Positions 16,503-25,777 are shown, numbered from the stretch's first letter. The stretch: DNA of 64,000 nt from Bradyrhizobium septentrionale (GCF_011516645.4 NZ_CP088284.1:310001-374000); one strand, 5' to 3'. Numbers and translations are program-made. Notes: generated by a model from the letters alone, not told the origin.

Positions 16503-17472
16503 TCTCAGCTTTAAGCAGCTCATCGACGCCGCGGAAGACGGTGCCGCCACAATCGGACAACCGACTTGCATCGCCGTCGACCGTATTGACGAAGATCCGG
16601 ACCAGCCTCGTCGCAGTTTCGACGAACAGAAGCTCGAGGAGCTTGCGGAATCGATCCTTCAGCATGGCGTGCTGCAACCGATCGTGCTGCGGCAAGCGAC
16701 CGAGAACGGCCGATACGTGATCATCATGGGTGCGAGGCGGTATCGTGCTGCTAAACGCGCCGGGCTCCGTGACATCCCAGCTTTCATTCATGCCGTTGGG
16801 TCTGCGGATCGTTATGCTCAGATGATCGAGAACATTCAGCGCGATGACCTCAATGCCCCCGAAATTGCGGCGTTCATCGCGGGTCGCTTGGAGCAGGGTG
16901 ATAACCAAGCCGACATTTCGCGCAAGCTCGGCAAGTCGAGGGACTGGGTGTCTCGCTACGCGTCGGTCCAGAGTATGCCGGAGTTCCTCCGGTCGAAACT
17001 TGCCGGCTCGTCAATCCGTGCTGTGTATGAACTCTACCAGGCTTGGCGCGAACAGCCCAACGCCGTCGAGACCATATGCGCAGCACAGGAGAGCTTCACC
17101 GACGCGCACGCCCGTCAACTGGCTCGCAAAGTCCGCACGGAAGTCCGCGGATCCCCTGCTGATAGCGAAAGGTCGCCTGGAGCTCAACCGGAACGAAGTC
17201 CGATCGCACCGCAAGTGGAATTACGACGCATGGAGAGAGACCGCGTGACGGCGGTCGCGGAAAAGCCCCCCAACTCTTCGGTCGATCGGAACGCGCGAAC
17301 GAGTCCATCACTAACGATCAGAGTGCGTCACCAAGATCGGACTGGCTGTCTGCTGGTCGATCGACTCGCATCTCAAGGCTCACGGCACGCAGTGCTGTTG
17401 GTTGATGGCGCAGAAGAGGCGGAAGAGGTTCCAGCGTCGACCATCACAATCGAAGAGATCCTTTTCGCATGA
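16492..17472 (+). CDS. parB: Second ParB-family partition protein
   Basis: The 326-residue protein carries the ParB N-terminal domain: IDEDPDQPRRSFDEQKLEEL, GVLQPIVLR, and the box YVIIMGARRYRAAKRAGL. A central HTH follows (ADISRKLGKSRDWVSRYASV) and then a low-complexity linker and a C-terminal segment (RHAVLLVDGAEEAEEVPA). ENIQRDDLNAPEIAAFI is a well-kept family signature. The start overlaps the parA end. It should load at the palindromes at 15659 and 17794; that pairing is inference. Confidence 0.93.
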   Translation: MALDLSFKQLIDAAEDGAATIGQPTCIAVDRIDEDPDQPRRSFDEQKLEELAESILQHGVLQPIVLRQATENGRYVIIMGARRYRAAKRAGLRDIPAFIHAVGSADRYAQMIENIQRDDLNAPEIAAFIAGRLEQGDNQADISRKLGKSRDWVSRYASVQSMPEFLRSKLAGSSIRAVYELYQAWREQPNAVETICAAQESFTDAHARQLARKVRTEVRGSPADSERSPGAQPERSPIAPQVELRRMERDRVTAVAEKPPNSSVDRNARTSPSLTIRVRHQDRTGCLLVDRLASQGSRHAVLLVDGAEEAEEVPASTITIEEILFA

Positions 17473-17793
17473 AGCTTGCCTTAGAGAGCCTCCTCAGAAA
17501 AACTGCCACAGTTGGTTCGCCGGCGCAGCGGATTTCCCATCCGAAGGATGGCGCGTTAGCGCAGCAGCCGGAGGCCGAACGCGCCCCCCACAGCGCTGTA
17601 GAGAGGCCGGAGGCTGCTGGAAAGCCGCGGTCCACATGCTCGGTGCCAATGTTGCCGATCTCCAGGCGCAGGGTTTGTGAAGTACCAGCATTAGGGCCGA
17701 CGGCTGCGTCATTCCCGGAGGAATTCTCCGCATCGATCGTCGGCTGGGTTGGATCTCGCCTGCAGCAACTCTCGAGCTTTGAATGCCGAGCTC

Positions 17794-17809
17794 GTTGGTT
17801 TGAACCAAC
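17794..17809. promoter_or_regulatory. Palindrome downstream of second parB, putative parS-2b
   Basis: GTTGGTTTGAACCAAC is the reverse complement of the 15659-15674 site. It lies in the non-coding gap between parB and mobC (17473-17896), in which I find no convincing gene. Confidence 0.6.
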
Positions 17810-17862
17810 ATGGAGGGGGTGGAAGGGTTCGCGTTTTCTAGTGCAGGATAGGCTTCGCGCCA

Positions 17863-17879
17863 GCGATGTATTACATCGC
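17863..17879. promoter_or_regulatory. Inverted repeat before mobC, operator or part of oriT
   Basis: GCGATGTA-T-TACATCGC is a perfect 8-bp inverted repeat with a single-base centre, ending 17 nt before the mobC ATG. Ribbon-helix-helix mobilization proteins commonly bind such repeats at oriT and repress themselves. The nick site is not identified. Confidence 0.5.
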
Positions 17880-17896
17880 GATTGGGATTGGCGTGC

Positions 17897-18415
17897 ATGG
17901 CTCTGATCTCGCTTCGTGTCTCCGACGAAGTCGCGGCGGAGTTCTCAGTTCTTGCAGCTACCCGGGGGGGCAAATCCGCGCTGCTGCGGCGTCTCATTGC
18001 CGATGCACTGGCTGCACCCGAGCCGCGTATCTTGGCATTGCCGGTCGGTCGACCAGAGAAGGTGACAGTGCGACTTCGCGAGAGCGAGATGCGGCAACTC
18101 GCGGAAGTTTCACATCAGCGTGGCATGACCCGAACCGGCTGGATCGTTGCGCTGGTGCGCTCGCGATTGGGATCGCCAGTGCAGCATTCCCCGAGCGAGC
18201 ATGAGGCGGTTCGCGCGATCGTTCGCGAGCTCAACCGGATCGGAGGCAACATCAACCAGATCGCGCGTGCCGCAAACACCAGTTTGCTGCAGGGCAGGGC
18301 GGTTGAGCCCGATCTGTCCGCAATTCAAGAGGCCAAGTTGGTCATTGAGAACGAGCTCGCGCAACTACGTAATGCGTTGCAGGGCAACGCGGATTATTGG
18401 GATGGGCGGAGATGA
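17897..18415 (+). CDS. mobC: MobC-type relaxosome accessory protein
   Basis: The 172-residue protein has an N-terminal ribbon-helix-helix-like segment (MALISLRVSDEVAAEFSVLA) and the MobC signature AIVRELNRIGGNINQIARAA near residue 115. Such proteins bind oriT and help the relaxase open the DNA. The ATG at 17897 is preferred over an upstream TTG at 17882. It overlaps the relaxase start (ATGA), so the two are translated together. The palindrome upstream is a likely target. Confidence 0.88.
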   Translation: MALISLRVSDEVAAEFSVLAATRGGKSALLRRLIADALAAPEPRILALPVGRPEKVTVRLRESEMRQLAEVSHQRGMTRTGWIVALVRSRLGSPVQHSPSEHEAVRAIVRELNRIGGNINQIARAANTSLLQGRAVEPDLSAIQEAKLVIENELAQLRNALQGNADYWDGRR

Positions 18416-19488
18416 GCCGGCGCTATTCGCCGCGGCCGGATGACTTGGCCTCCGAGCTTCCGCCGATCTCGTACGTCTGGGAAACGCCCAATCGGCGCCC
18501 ACGGCGGGCCGAGTGGGATATCCCGGATCCGACAGCTCTAGGCCGCCTTACGCCGGCGATGCGTGCAAAGCTCGAGCGCATCGTGCGCCGAGCACCAGAG
18601 GTGATGGTCAAGATCACCGGTCGCACCAAGGGTGTGGCGCATCTCAAGTCGCACCTTGCCTACATCACGCGAAACGGCGAACTCGATGCGGAAACGGAGC
18701 AGGGCGCGACGCTCGCGGGTCGTTCCGGATGGAAAGATCTGCAGCAACGCTGGGAGGATGATGTCGGTCTCGACGATAAGCGCCGCCGCGATGGATCGCT
18801 TTCGATCAACATCATTCTGTCGATGCCGGCCGGCACCGATGCGGTCGCCGTCAAGGATTCAGCCCGGGCATTCGCTATTGAGACGTTCGGGAACAATCAC
18901 GATTACGTCTTCGTCCAGCATCTCGACGACAAGCATCCTCACGTGCACTTGACTGTTCGATCCCTCGGCCATGACGGCAAGCGTCTCAACCCCCGCAAAG
19001 CGGATCTTCAGGCCTGGCGGGAACGGTTTGCTGGCGAACTCCGGCTTCGCGGGATCGCGGCAGAGGCAACGCCCCGGCGCACCCGTGGACGGGTTCGAAA
19101 AGCCGCCCGGGGGACGGTCCTCGCTATGCGCAGGCGAAAGATCACGCCCGATGTTGATCGGCTCGCCCGAAAGGCGGTGCTCTCGGAAGTGAGGGCCGGC
19201 AAGACTGCTAAACATCCTTGGGACGAACCGATCAAGTCACGTCAGGACGCGATCCGGCGAATATATCTCGACTATGCCGCCGAGCTGCAGCGCTCTGAAG
19301 CGCCAGCGGATCGCGAGTTGGCTCGCCAAGTTCGGCAATTCGTCAACAACATGCCAGCTGTCGAATCCCGCCAGCATGCGCTGAAGAACGAGCTTTCGGA
19401 GTTGGCTAGTAGCCGGCGGCGAGACCTAAAGCGGGAAGCTTATGCAGAGGGATGCGATAAGCCACGAGGCGATGAGCCCACCAGATAG
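18412..19488 (+). CDS. mobA: MobA/VirD2-type relaxase
   Basis: The 358-residue protein contains the relaxase core: VMVKITGRTKGVAHLKSHLA (motif I region), INIILSMPAGTDAVAVKDSA and the three-His motif VFVQHLDDKHPHVHLTVRSL that binds the metal. The fold would nick oriT and pilot the strand. A basic C-terminal helical region follows, but no helicase or primase domain, so this is a mobilization (not self-transfer) relaxase; no type IV secretion genes are in the window. It directly follows mobC with a 4-nt overlap. Confidence 0.9.
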   Translation: MSRRYSPRPDDLASELPPISYVWETPNRRPRRAEWDIPDPTALGRLTPAMRAKLERIVRRAPEVMVKITGRTKGVAHLKSHLAYITRNGELDAETEQGATLAGRSGWKDLQQRWEDDVGLDDKRRRDGSLSINIILSMPAGTDAVAVKDSARAFAIETFGNNHDYVFVQHLDDKHPHVHLTVRSLGHDGKRLNPRKADLQAWRERFAGELRLRGIAAEATPRRTRGRVRKAARGTVLAMRRRKITPDVDRLARKAVLSEVRAGKTAKHPWDEPIKSRQDAIRRIYLDYAAELQRSEAPADRELARQVRQFVNNMPAVESRQHALKNELSELASSRRRDLKREAYAEGCDKPRGDEPTR

Positions 19489-19595
19489 TCGAGCGCAGAA
19501 ATCATAATCCTTGGGCCCGAGGTTAGATCGTAAGAAATAATGATTTCAAATGCGCCCGGCTATGTTGCGGCGGCGAGTACGCGGCAAGAGAATCC

Positions 19596-19645
19596 TTAGC
19601 CCTCTCAAGGCTGAAACAGGGGTTCGATTCCCCTAGGGAGCGCCA
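19596..19645 (+). other. 3' half of a tRNA (Glu-like), probable attachment site
   Basis: From 19596 the sequence folds as an anticodon arm (TAGCC, loop CTCTCAA, GGCTG; anticodon CTC would be Glu), a T arm with GGTTCGATTCC, and the 3' acceptor strand ending GCGCCA. No matching 5' acceptor strand or D arm precedes it. A lone tRNA 3' half is the usual mark left by an integrase at one end of an island. Confidence 0.6.
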
Positions 19646-19959
19646 ATACTTTCAATAGCTTGCTGGCGTTAGCCGGAAATCATCGAATATTCGTCGAATA
19701 TGCATACGCGCACGTTGGCGAACCTCAGGCGCCATCGTTGGATTGCGGCCTGTGCGCCATGACCCTTCCGCCCCGCTCGGTACCGGGTCTTTCACGCCGA
19801 ACCACGTCGCAGGTTTGAGTTCGCCCGTACCAACGGGCGCAGCTTTCCTCGATTCGCGCCGAGCGCTGCGCCGACCGTGTCATCCAGAATTCTTGCTCGG
19901 ATTGGCGCACAACGCCGTCACCGACGCTGATTGATGCGACGTTGCTCAGCCGGGTGTTT

Positions 19960-19992
19960 GGCCAATTGGCCAGCTGAAAAAACCAATTGGCC
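19960..19992. repeat. Repeated CCAATTGGCC boxes upstream of the excisionase-like gene
   Basis: GGCCAATTGGCC (19960-19971), a 12-bp palindrome, is followed by a second CCAATTGGCC (19983-19992). They lie about 60-90 nt before the start at 20050 and could be operator or recombination-directionality boxes. The rest of 19489-20049 has no gene that I can support apart from the tRNA fragment. Confidence 0.4.
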
Positions 19993-20049
19993 CTCAAGAA
20001 GCCAAGCGCCTGCCATGCTCACTGAAAATGAAGGACAGGACAGTGAGTC

Positions 20050-20355
20050 ATGAACGTCGTCAGAAAACTTGGACGAGATAAAAGGTCGGCAAGCTCAGGC
20101 ACAGCCAACGTCAATCCCCGCCGTGATGCGCGAACCGTTGGCATTGAGCATCGGAACGCCAAGCGTGCCCTCACCATTGCGGAATTTTGCGCACGCTATT
20201 CGATTGGTCGTACGCACGCTTACGCTGAAATCGGCGCACGTTATCTCCCAGCGATCAAGGTCGGAAGGCGGACGCTGATCCGTGTCGAGGACGCTGAAGC
20301 TTGGCTGGCAAGCCGGCCAAGCCTCCAGAACCGGCAACAGGGGCGCGGTGAATGA
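20050..20355 (+). CDS. Excisionase/AlpA-like helix-turn-helix protein
   Basis: The 101-residue protein has a MerR/AlpA-type HTH: KRALTIAEFCARYSIGRTHA, YAEIGARYLPAIKVGRRTLI, RVEDAEAWLASRP. Such proteins act as excisionases or small regulators of integrated elements, selecting a DNA site through the IKVGRRTLI wing. An extra 40-residue basic N-terminus is present. Its stop overlaps the start of the ParB/MT-A70 gene (ATGA). Its position about 400 nt from a tRNA 3' half supports an integrative-element origin. Confidence 0.8.
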   Translation: MNVVRKLGRDKRSASSGTANVNPRRDARTVGIEHRNAKRALTIAEFCARYSIGRTHAYAEIGARYLPAIKVGRRTLIRVEDAEAWLASRPSLQNRQQGRGE

Positions 20356-20743
20356 CGATACGTGTCACACCGCCGGACCGCGATCGGTCACTTCCGGTCG
20401 CCTTGGGCCTGCGGAAGCACCCGATCGCCCACGTCATTCCTTGTCTGAGCCGCTCAGAAAGGCAAAGGCTCAATAGCTCCCTCGAGGAAAACGGATACTG
20501 CGGCGAAGAGATCGTCCTTCTTGATGGTCAGATCCTTGATGGCGATGGTCGATATCGTGCGTGCCTTGAGACCGGGGCGATGCCAAGATTTCGTCCGTTT
20601 AACCCGACCACCGACGGAGATCCCTTCGACTTCGTCGTCCGCAAGAATCTTGCTCAGAGCTGGCTCCGCAAATTCGGACAGTAGCTTGAGTGGATTTTCT
20701 GCCTGACAGCGGCGAGGATTCTTGCCGCGAATCAGGAGCGAAG

Positions 20744-21049
20744 ATGACGAAGAAGAGCCGCCGGATGCATTCTCCGGCATTCAAGGCGAAGGTTGCTTTG
20801 GCTGCGGTCAAAGGCGACAAGACGCTGGCGGAGCTGGCGCAACTGTTTGATGTTCATCCGAACCAGATCACGATCTGGAAAAACCAGCTCCTGGAAGGCG
20901 CCGCCGGCGTGTTTGGGCATGACAAGGCGTCGGCCGAGACGCCGGTCGATTTGAAGGCGTTACATGCCAAGATCGGCGAGCTGGCGTTGGAAAACGATTT
21001 TTTGTCCGGCGCGCTCACCAAGGCGGGCCTGCTGAGCGCAAAGCGATGA
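20744..21049 (+). CDS. IS3-family transposase OrfA
   Basis: The 101-residue protein MTKKSRRMHSPAFKAKVALA... is a transposase_8 HTH protein with KTLAELAQLFDVHPNQITIW (HTH) and a leucine-zipper-like C-terminus (LKALHAKIGELALENDFLSG). It binds the IS ends and forms OrfAB with OrfB by frameshifting. The ATG at 20744 follows GGAGCGAAG; a longer frame from 20690 is not needed. It overlaps orfB by 4 nt. Confidence 0.88.
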   Translation: MTKKSRRMHSPAFKAKVALAAVKGDKTLAELAQLFDVHPNQITIWKNQLLEGAAGVFGHDKASAETPVDLKALHAKIGELALENDFLSGALTKAGLLSAKR

Positions 21050-21873
21050 TCGACCGCGGTCATGATCTTTCTATCGTGCGCCAGGCGAAGGTCCTGAAGC
21101 TGGCTCGCAGCACGGTCTACTATGAACCTCGGCCAGTTTCGGCCGAGGACCTTGCCTTGATGCGTCGGCTCGATGAGCTGCATCTCGATTATCCCTTCGC
21201 GGGAGCGCGTATGCAGCGATCGTTGCTGCGGCGGGAGGGCGTATACGCCGGTCGCCGCCACATCGCGACGCTGATGAAGCGCATGGGGATCGAGGCGGTC
21301 TATCGTCGCCCGAACACGAGTAAGCCGGCACCGGGTCACAAGATCTACCCGTACCTGTTGCGCGGATTGAAGATCGAGCGGCCCGACCAGGCGTGGGCAA
21401 TGGACATCACCTACATTCCGATGCGGCGTGGCTTCGTCTATCTCGCGGCGGTCGTCGATGTGTTCAGCCGACGGGTCCTGGCCCATCGCGTCTCGATCAC
21501 AATGGAGGCGGCCTTCTGCGTCGAAGCGGTCCAGGAGGCGTTGGCGAAGCACGGCAGGCCCGAGATTTTCAACACGGACCAGGGCAGCCAGTTCACCAGC
21601 CTCGAGTTCACCGATGTGCTGCTGGACGCGAAGATCGCCATCAGCATGGACGGCAAGGGCGCCTGGCGCGACAACGTGTTTGTCGAGCGGCTCTGGCGCA
21701 CGGTCAAATACGAAGAAGTTTATCTCCGCGCCTACGACAGCGTGTCCGAGGCGCGAGCGTCAATTGCCAAGTATCTGGCCTTCTACAATCAGGGACGCCC
21801 TCACTCGAGCCTTGACGGGCGCACGCCCGACGAGGCTTACTTCGGCACGCAAGCTATGGTGATGGCCGCATGA
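21046..21873 (+). CDS. IS3-family transposase OrfB (DDE integrase)
   Basis: The 275-residue protein has an HTH_21 part (YPFAGARMQRSLLRREGVYA) and an rve integrase core. The DDE residues are in AWAMDITYIPM, IFNTDQGSQFTS and FVERLWRTVKYEEVYL. The C-terminal YNQGRPHSSLDGRTPDEAYF is the family end. All catalytic positions are intact, so the element may still be mobile. Start MIDRGHD overlaps the orfA end. Confidence 0.93.
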   Translation: MIDRGHDLSIVRQAKVLKLARSTVYYEPRPVSAEDLALMRRLDELHLDYPFAGARMQRSLLRREGVYAGRRHIATLMKRMGIEAVYRRPNTSKPAPGHKIYPYLLRGLKIERPDQAWAMDITYIPMRRGFVYLAAVVDVFSRRVLAHRVSITMEAAFCVEAVQEALAKHGRPEIFNTDQGSQFTSLEFTDVLLDAKIAISMDGKGAWRDNVFVERLWRTVKYEEVYLRAYDSVSEARASIAKYLAFYNQGRPHSSLDGRTPDEAYFGTQAMVMAA

Positions 21874-22652
21874 CCGTCGCCGACGATTTTGTCGTCGCTC
21901 TGGTCGGGCTACGCCCTCCCGACGCAACGACAAAATCGTAAGGCCCCGCGTTCAGCATAACCCGGCAGGAATCCACTTAAATCCCGCGGGGCGCTGTCCA
22001 AACAACCGGCGCCAGCTCTCTCGGAGAGATCTGCATCGCAATCAAAGGGCGATGATCGGCGCACGTCTGGTCACGGCGCGGCTTGGTTACAACAGATACA
22101 GTGAAGGTACGACAATTGTCGGAGCTTCAGAGCTGGTCGGTGTTCACCCGAAGATGGTTGAGCGCAGTAAAGCGATCTTGGAAAAGTCGAAACTCGCCGC
22201 GGATGCGATCGCCGATGGGCGGCTATCACTGAACTCCGCGGACATGTTTATTCAGCTTGCGGAAGCTGATCAGTGCCGGATTGTCGCTACGTGTGACGAC
22301 AAAAAGTCTTTCAAAAGGGAGGTCCAAGAAGCGCGCCGCGATCACCGGCAAAAAAATCCGCCAATAGTGCCTGCTGGCCGCTATTCCGTCATCGTCTCGG
22401 ATCCGCCCTGGGAAGTCGACAAGACCCCCTATTCGACGATGTCCCTCGATGAGATCGACAAATTTCACCGGCTGTTGCTGGCGGAGAAAGCTGCTGACAG
22501 CTGCTACCTCTTTCTCTGGACAACGGCAGCCTTTTTGCCATCTGCCGGTGAGCTCGTGGCATCGTGGGGATGGACTTACCTGTTCCCGATGACCTGGCAC
22601 AAAGATCGCGGTCCACAGCACCCGAACAGGCCACAATACAACGGTGAGTTCA

Positions 22653-22961
22653 TCATCGAAGTTGTGAAAACGGATGCTCGTTCCGTTTGTACCAGTAATC
22701 TCCTGCGCTATGACCATAGCCACGTTCAAGAGCCTGCTTGAATTGCTTCAGCCGCGCTCGCACTCCTCCTCGTGAATTGGACATTCCGACGTATTGCACG
22801 TCATCGATTTGTACACGCTGCGCGATCAAGCTCTTCGCGCTGTAGGCGAGGAGATACACCCCCGGATTACGAAGCGTTGCGCTGTTATCCCAATCATCGC
22901 CGTGCAGGGGTCTCCAGCGTGCTCTAAACAACTCGCCAACAAAGGCGGCCATATCGATCAT
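22653..22961 (-). pseudogene. GIY-YIG-type nuclease fragment
   Basis: From ATG 22961 the frame reads MIDMAAFVGELFRARW, then NPGVYLLAYSAKSLI and VQYVGMSNSRGGVRARLKQF, the GIY-YIG layout with VYLLAY and YVGMS in the two conserved strands and an Arg in the following helix. The frame ends soon after GYGHSAGDYWYKRNE, where relatives should continue. The last codons overlap the 3' end of the broken methylase on the other strand, so the junction near 22655-22680 is a recombination breakpoint. Activity is doubtful. Confidence 0.55.
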
Positions 22962-23064
22962 AGCCAATACCCAAATGCGACATTCTGTCACTGAACAACA
23001 TTTCTAACATAGACAGCGCGGAGTTTGCGTAGCAAATGGATGGCCTGATAGTCGGAGGCATCGC

Positions 23065-23289
23065 ATGATCAAGTACGTTGCTGTCGCTAATCGGCCCAAC
23101 CGCATCGCAACCGTTCATTCAACCGACTGCTCATATACCCGCGATGGCAGCCTTGCTGATGTAAATGCCTCCTATCACAGCGCCTTCCTGATCGCCGTGA
23201 ATGAGTGTGCCAGCGCTGTTCACTTCTCGGTATCGAAACGTGTTGGCCGTTTCCTCGAAGAAACGCAACAACCACCTGCCTTCTCATGA
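23065..23289 (+). CDS. Small hypothetical protein
   Basis: The 74-residue frame MIKYVAVANRPNRIATVHST has good composition and a strong GGAGG 8 nt before the ATG. The N-terminus (VANRPNRIATVHSTDCSY) is protein-like; no domain is recognised. It lies between the GIY-YIG fragment and the type I restriction genes, which are on the other strand. Confidence 0.45.
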   Translation: MIKYVAVANRPNRIATVHSTDCSYTRDGSLADVNASYHSAFLIAVNECASAVHFSVSKRVGRFLEETQQPPAFS

Positions 23290-24362
23290 TCGCCTCCTGC
23301 ATCGGTTAGGCTACCGGCTGGACACACTAGCTCGCCTTTGGGGACCAGGCTGTGCATTTGCTCTGCGATCCACCTTGATACGTTCGAGCAGAACGCTCGC
23401 GGGTTCGTCGTTTGCATCTTGCGGCACCAGCTCGCCCCGGAATGCTTTGGCGAGGATGGCTTGGTCGAGGTGCTCGATTAGGTTGCAAGCGTTTATAGCA
23501 TCGGTGGCGAGGCGATCGATCCAGGCAAATGCCGCCTGGATGCGACGAGCGATTTCGCGCTGCTCCGCAAGAGAGCAAAGTGGAATAGGCAAATCGCGGC
23601 AAATCTCCAGTGTTAGGTTGCTTTGGCCCGCCGTCGCCTTCGATCGCGAGACGGCCCATCTAGTAAGAACGTCTGTCTGAAGCCATTTCGAAAGGAAGAT
23701 CGGCGACACGGATGCAATTGGCCGGAACACAGCGATGGCTTGATTAATGTTCCATTCCTGTCGATCGTTGGGGACTACGCTGACCTTTCCAAGCGGAGGG
23801 CCGACAATGTTCATCAACACGTCGCCGGGGACCACCTTTGATCTTGAGAGAAAGCCCTCGTGGGTCGTCCTCGATACGAAAGTAGGTTCGACAGTGAAGT
23901 CCAAGGTGCCGTTGAACGTAAGGTTATATACCTTGATGAACGGTATCTCACCGTTGCTCGACATCGCTGCCGATTTGGGCGTAGTCCCTTTTGTAATAAA
24001 CCCGCAGATAGCCTCTGCGCGAACCCAGAGCCAATGGCTAGGGATGTTGAATGGTTTCAATCCCTCAGGCAATGCAGGCATTTCGCATCGCTGGAGGCGT
24101 TGCCCATACTTTTCCTGTAATTGTGCGCGCTCCGTCGCGATCTGAGTAAACGTGGGCGACGGTTCGATGCGGGTACTGCGCCACTCCCGCGTTAGGTCGC
24201 CCCTGAACGCTGCCGCAAAAACCGCCTGCTTGTACTTCTCAACAAGCCGAGGAATGCGATCGAGGTTATCGCGAGCGCGTTTGGATTTCGCGGAAAGGCT
24301 ATCGATTTTGGCCACGATCTGGCGCTGTTCGGAAAGCGGACAAACGGGTATAGGAAAGCTAG

Positions 24363-25777
24363 GAGCCCGTCCAGATATGTTTTCGTGACGGGCATTTGTT
24401 GTAGAGTAGCAGGCTCAGGCTGCGTTTGCGAGGTTGAACAGCTTGAGGAGGTTATGGACGGTGCAGATCATTGTCCACTCGGCGCGCACTTTCTCGATGC
24501 CCCGCAACAGGAACTGGCGGAAGCCTCTTGCCTGTTTGATCTGCCCGAACACCGGCTCCACCACTTGCTTTCGCAATCGGTAGGGTGTTTCGAAGCCGCC
24601 ATCGTCGATCTTCTTTCGCATGGCCTGTGTCAGCGGGCCGCCGACTTTTCCGTTCGCTACTGTCGGGTGCTTGGCGCGTCCGGGCGCGACATAGCCATCG
24701 ATGCTGCGTGTGTCGAGCGCTTCGAGATTGGCTTCGCTGCAGTAGCCGGAATCCGCTGAGGCCTGCCGCGGCTTGCGGCCAAGATTGCTCTCGATGGCCT
24801 CGATCAGGGGCACCAACTGGCCCTGATCGCTGCCGTGCTGGGTCAGTTCTTGCGCGACAATGATCTGGGCATGTGCATCGACGGCCGCCTGGGCATTATA
24901 GGCCTGAACGAAGCCATCCTTCGACTTCATGATGCGGCTTTCCGGATCGGTGAAGTTGCGTTGCGCCTTGGGATTGGGTTCCTCCGATGGCAGCGCCGCC
25001 GGTTTGCCCGGCTTCTTGCGGCCTTCGGCCTGGCGCTGCTGTTCCTTTTCGGCCTCGATGCGGCGCTCTTCCTCCGCCGCCAGTTTGGCGTCCGCTTCCA
25101 GCGCCGCCATCGCTTGCTGGATCTTCGCCAGCCGTTTCGTCGCTGTTGCCGAAAGTCTCATCCTCCGAGGCATCCGCCGCCTCGGCGGCCGCCAGCATGC
25201 GAGCGACCTCGGCCTTCAATTCCGCCTCGCGCTTCTTCATGCGCTCATAACTCATCGCCTTGTGTTTCGACGCGTTCGCCTTGATCTTCGTACCATCCAG
25301 CGCGACATGACCGAGCTTGACCAGCCCGGCCGTCTCGCACAACTTCAGAACCTGCACGAATAGCGCGCCGAGCGCCTTCAAATGTCGCTTGCGAAAGTCG
25401 CTGATCGTCCGAAAATCCGGCGCATCCAGCGCCACGATCATCACAAAATCGTTCCGCTCCCGGCAGGCCTTGGCAATCCGACGCGACGAATACAGCCCAC
25501 TCGCATAGCTATGCAGCAGCAGCGCCACCATCATCCGCGGATCAAACGGCGGCTGCCCAAGCCCGCTCACATAGCTGCCCATGATCTCCCTGAGATCGAG
25601 GCTCTCCCGCACCAGATCAACCATAAACCGCGAGACATGGCCTTTCGGCACGAAGTCCTGCACATTCGGCGGCAGAAGCAGCGTCTGATCGATGTTCCAA
25701 GGCCGAAAATACTTGCTCATCGCCCAATGTTGAATCAGACCCGACCAGATTTGAACAGCGACTATCCAGACAAGCTC
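24363..25777 (-). mobile_element. IS1182-family insertion sequence in hsdS
   Basis: The element is 1415 bp and is flanked by CTAG on both sides (24359-24362 and 25778-25781). Its ends form an imperfect inverted repeat: GAGCCCGTCCAGATA at the left and GAGCTTGTCTGGATA (other strand) at the right. The transposase frame is broken. Host coding sequence resumes exactly outside the CTAG copies, which fixes the boundaries. Confidence 0.9.
24415..25720 (-). pseudogene. IS1182-family transposase, frameshifted
   Basis: The N-terminal half starts MSKYFRPWNIDQTLLLPPNV at 25720 and includes the DUF772 part (FRTISDFRKRHLKALGALFV, LGHVALDGTKIKANASKHKA). The C-terminal half, in another frame, continues to 24415 with KDGFVQAYNAQAAVDAHAQI, SADSGYCSEANLEALDT and the end EWTMICTVHNLLKLFNL. 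The frame change is near 25160, at ASEDETFG in one frame and SATATKRLAKIQQ in the other. Unless programmed frameshifting restores it, the element is not autonomous. Confidence 0.85.

Larger units (their letters stand above)
20651..22022 (+). mobile_element. IS3-family insertion sequence in the methylase gene
   Basis: The element carries orfA and orfB. Imperfect terminal inverted repeats are seen: around 20655-20681 (AGAGCTGGCTCCG then GGACAG) and 21995-22019 read on the other strand, with a further inner pair TTGAGTGGATTTTCTGCCTG (20686-20705) against 21962-21981. Ends are placed by those repeats and by where the host protein resumes, so they are accurate only to a few bases. Length is about 1.37 kb. 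Confidence 0.75.
20352..22740 (+). pseudogene. ParB-like/MT-A70 DNA methyltransferase, interrupted and truncated
   Basis: The N-terminal piece (20352 to about 20650) is a ParB-like nucleotide-binding domain (EEIVLLDGQILDGDGRYRAC and DPFDFVVRKNL). An IS3 element follows, and the gene resumes near 22023 with RDLHRNQRAMIGARLVTARL, a helical part, then an MT-A70 adenine methyltransferase domain with SVIVSDPPWEVDKTPYSTM (DPPW catalytic motif). Family sequence stops near 22655, after RPQYNGEFII; the last 30 residues come from unrelated DNA. The gene is therefore broken twice and should be inactive. Intact relatives are N6-adenine methylases of phages and integrative elements. Confidence 0.75.

Noticed and set aside
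17469..17906. 145-residue frame overlapping the parB stop (ATGA)
   Set aside because: The overlap looks like coupling, but the sequence is low quality (Arg/Ser/Pro rich, no conserved stretch) and it covers the palindromes; treated as non-coding.
19561..19645. Complete tRNA gene
   Set aside because: No D arm or 5' acceptor strand pairs with the visible 3' half.
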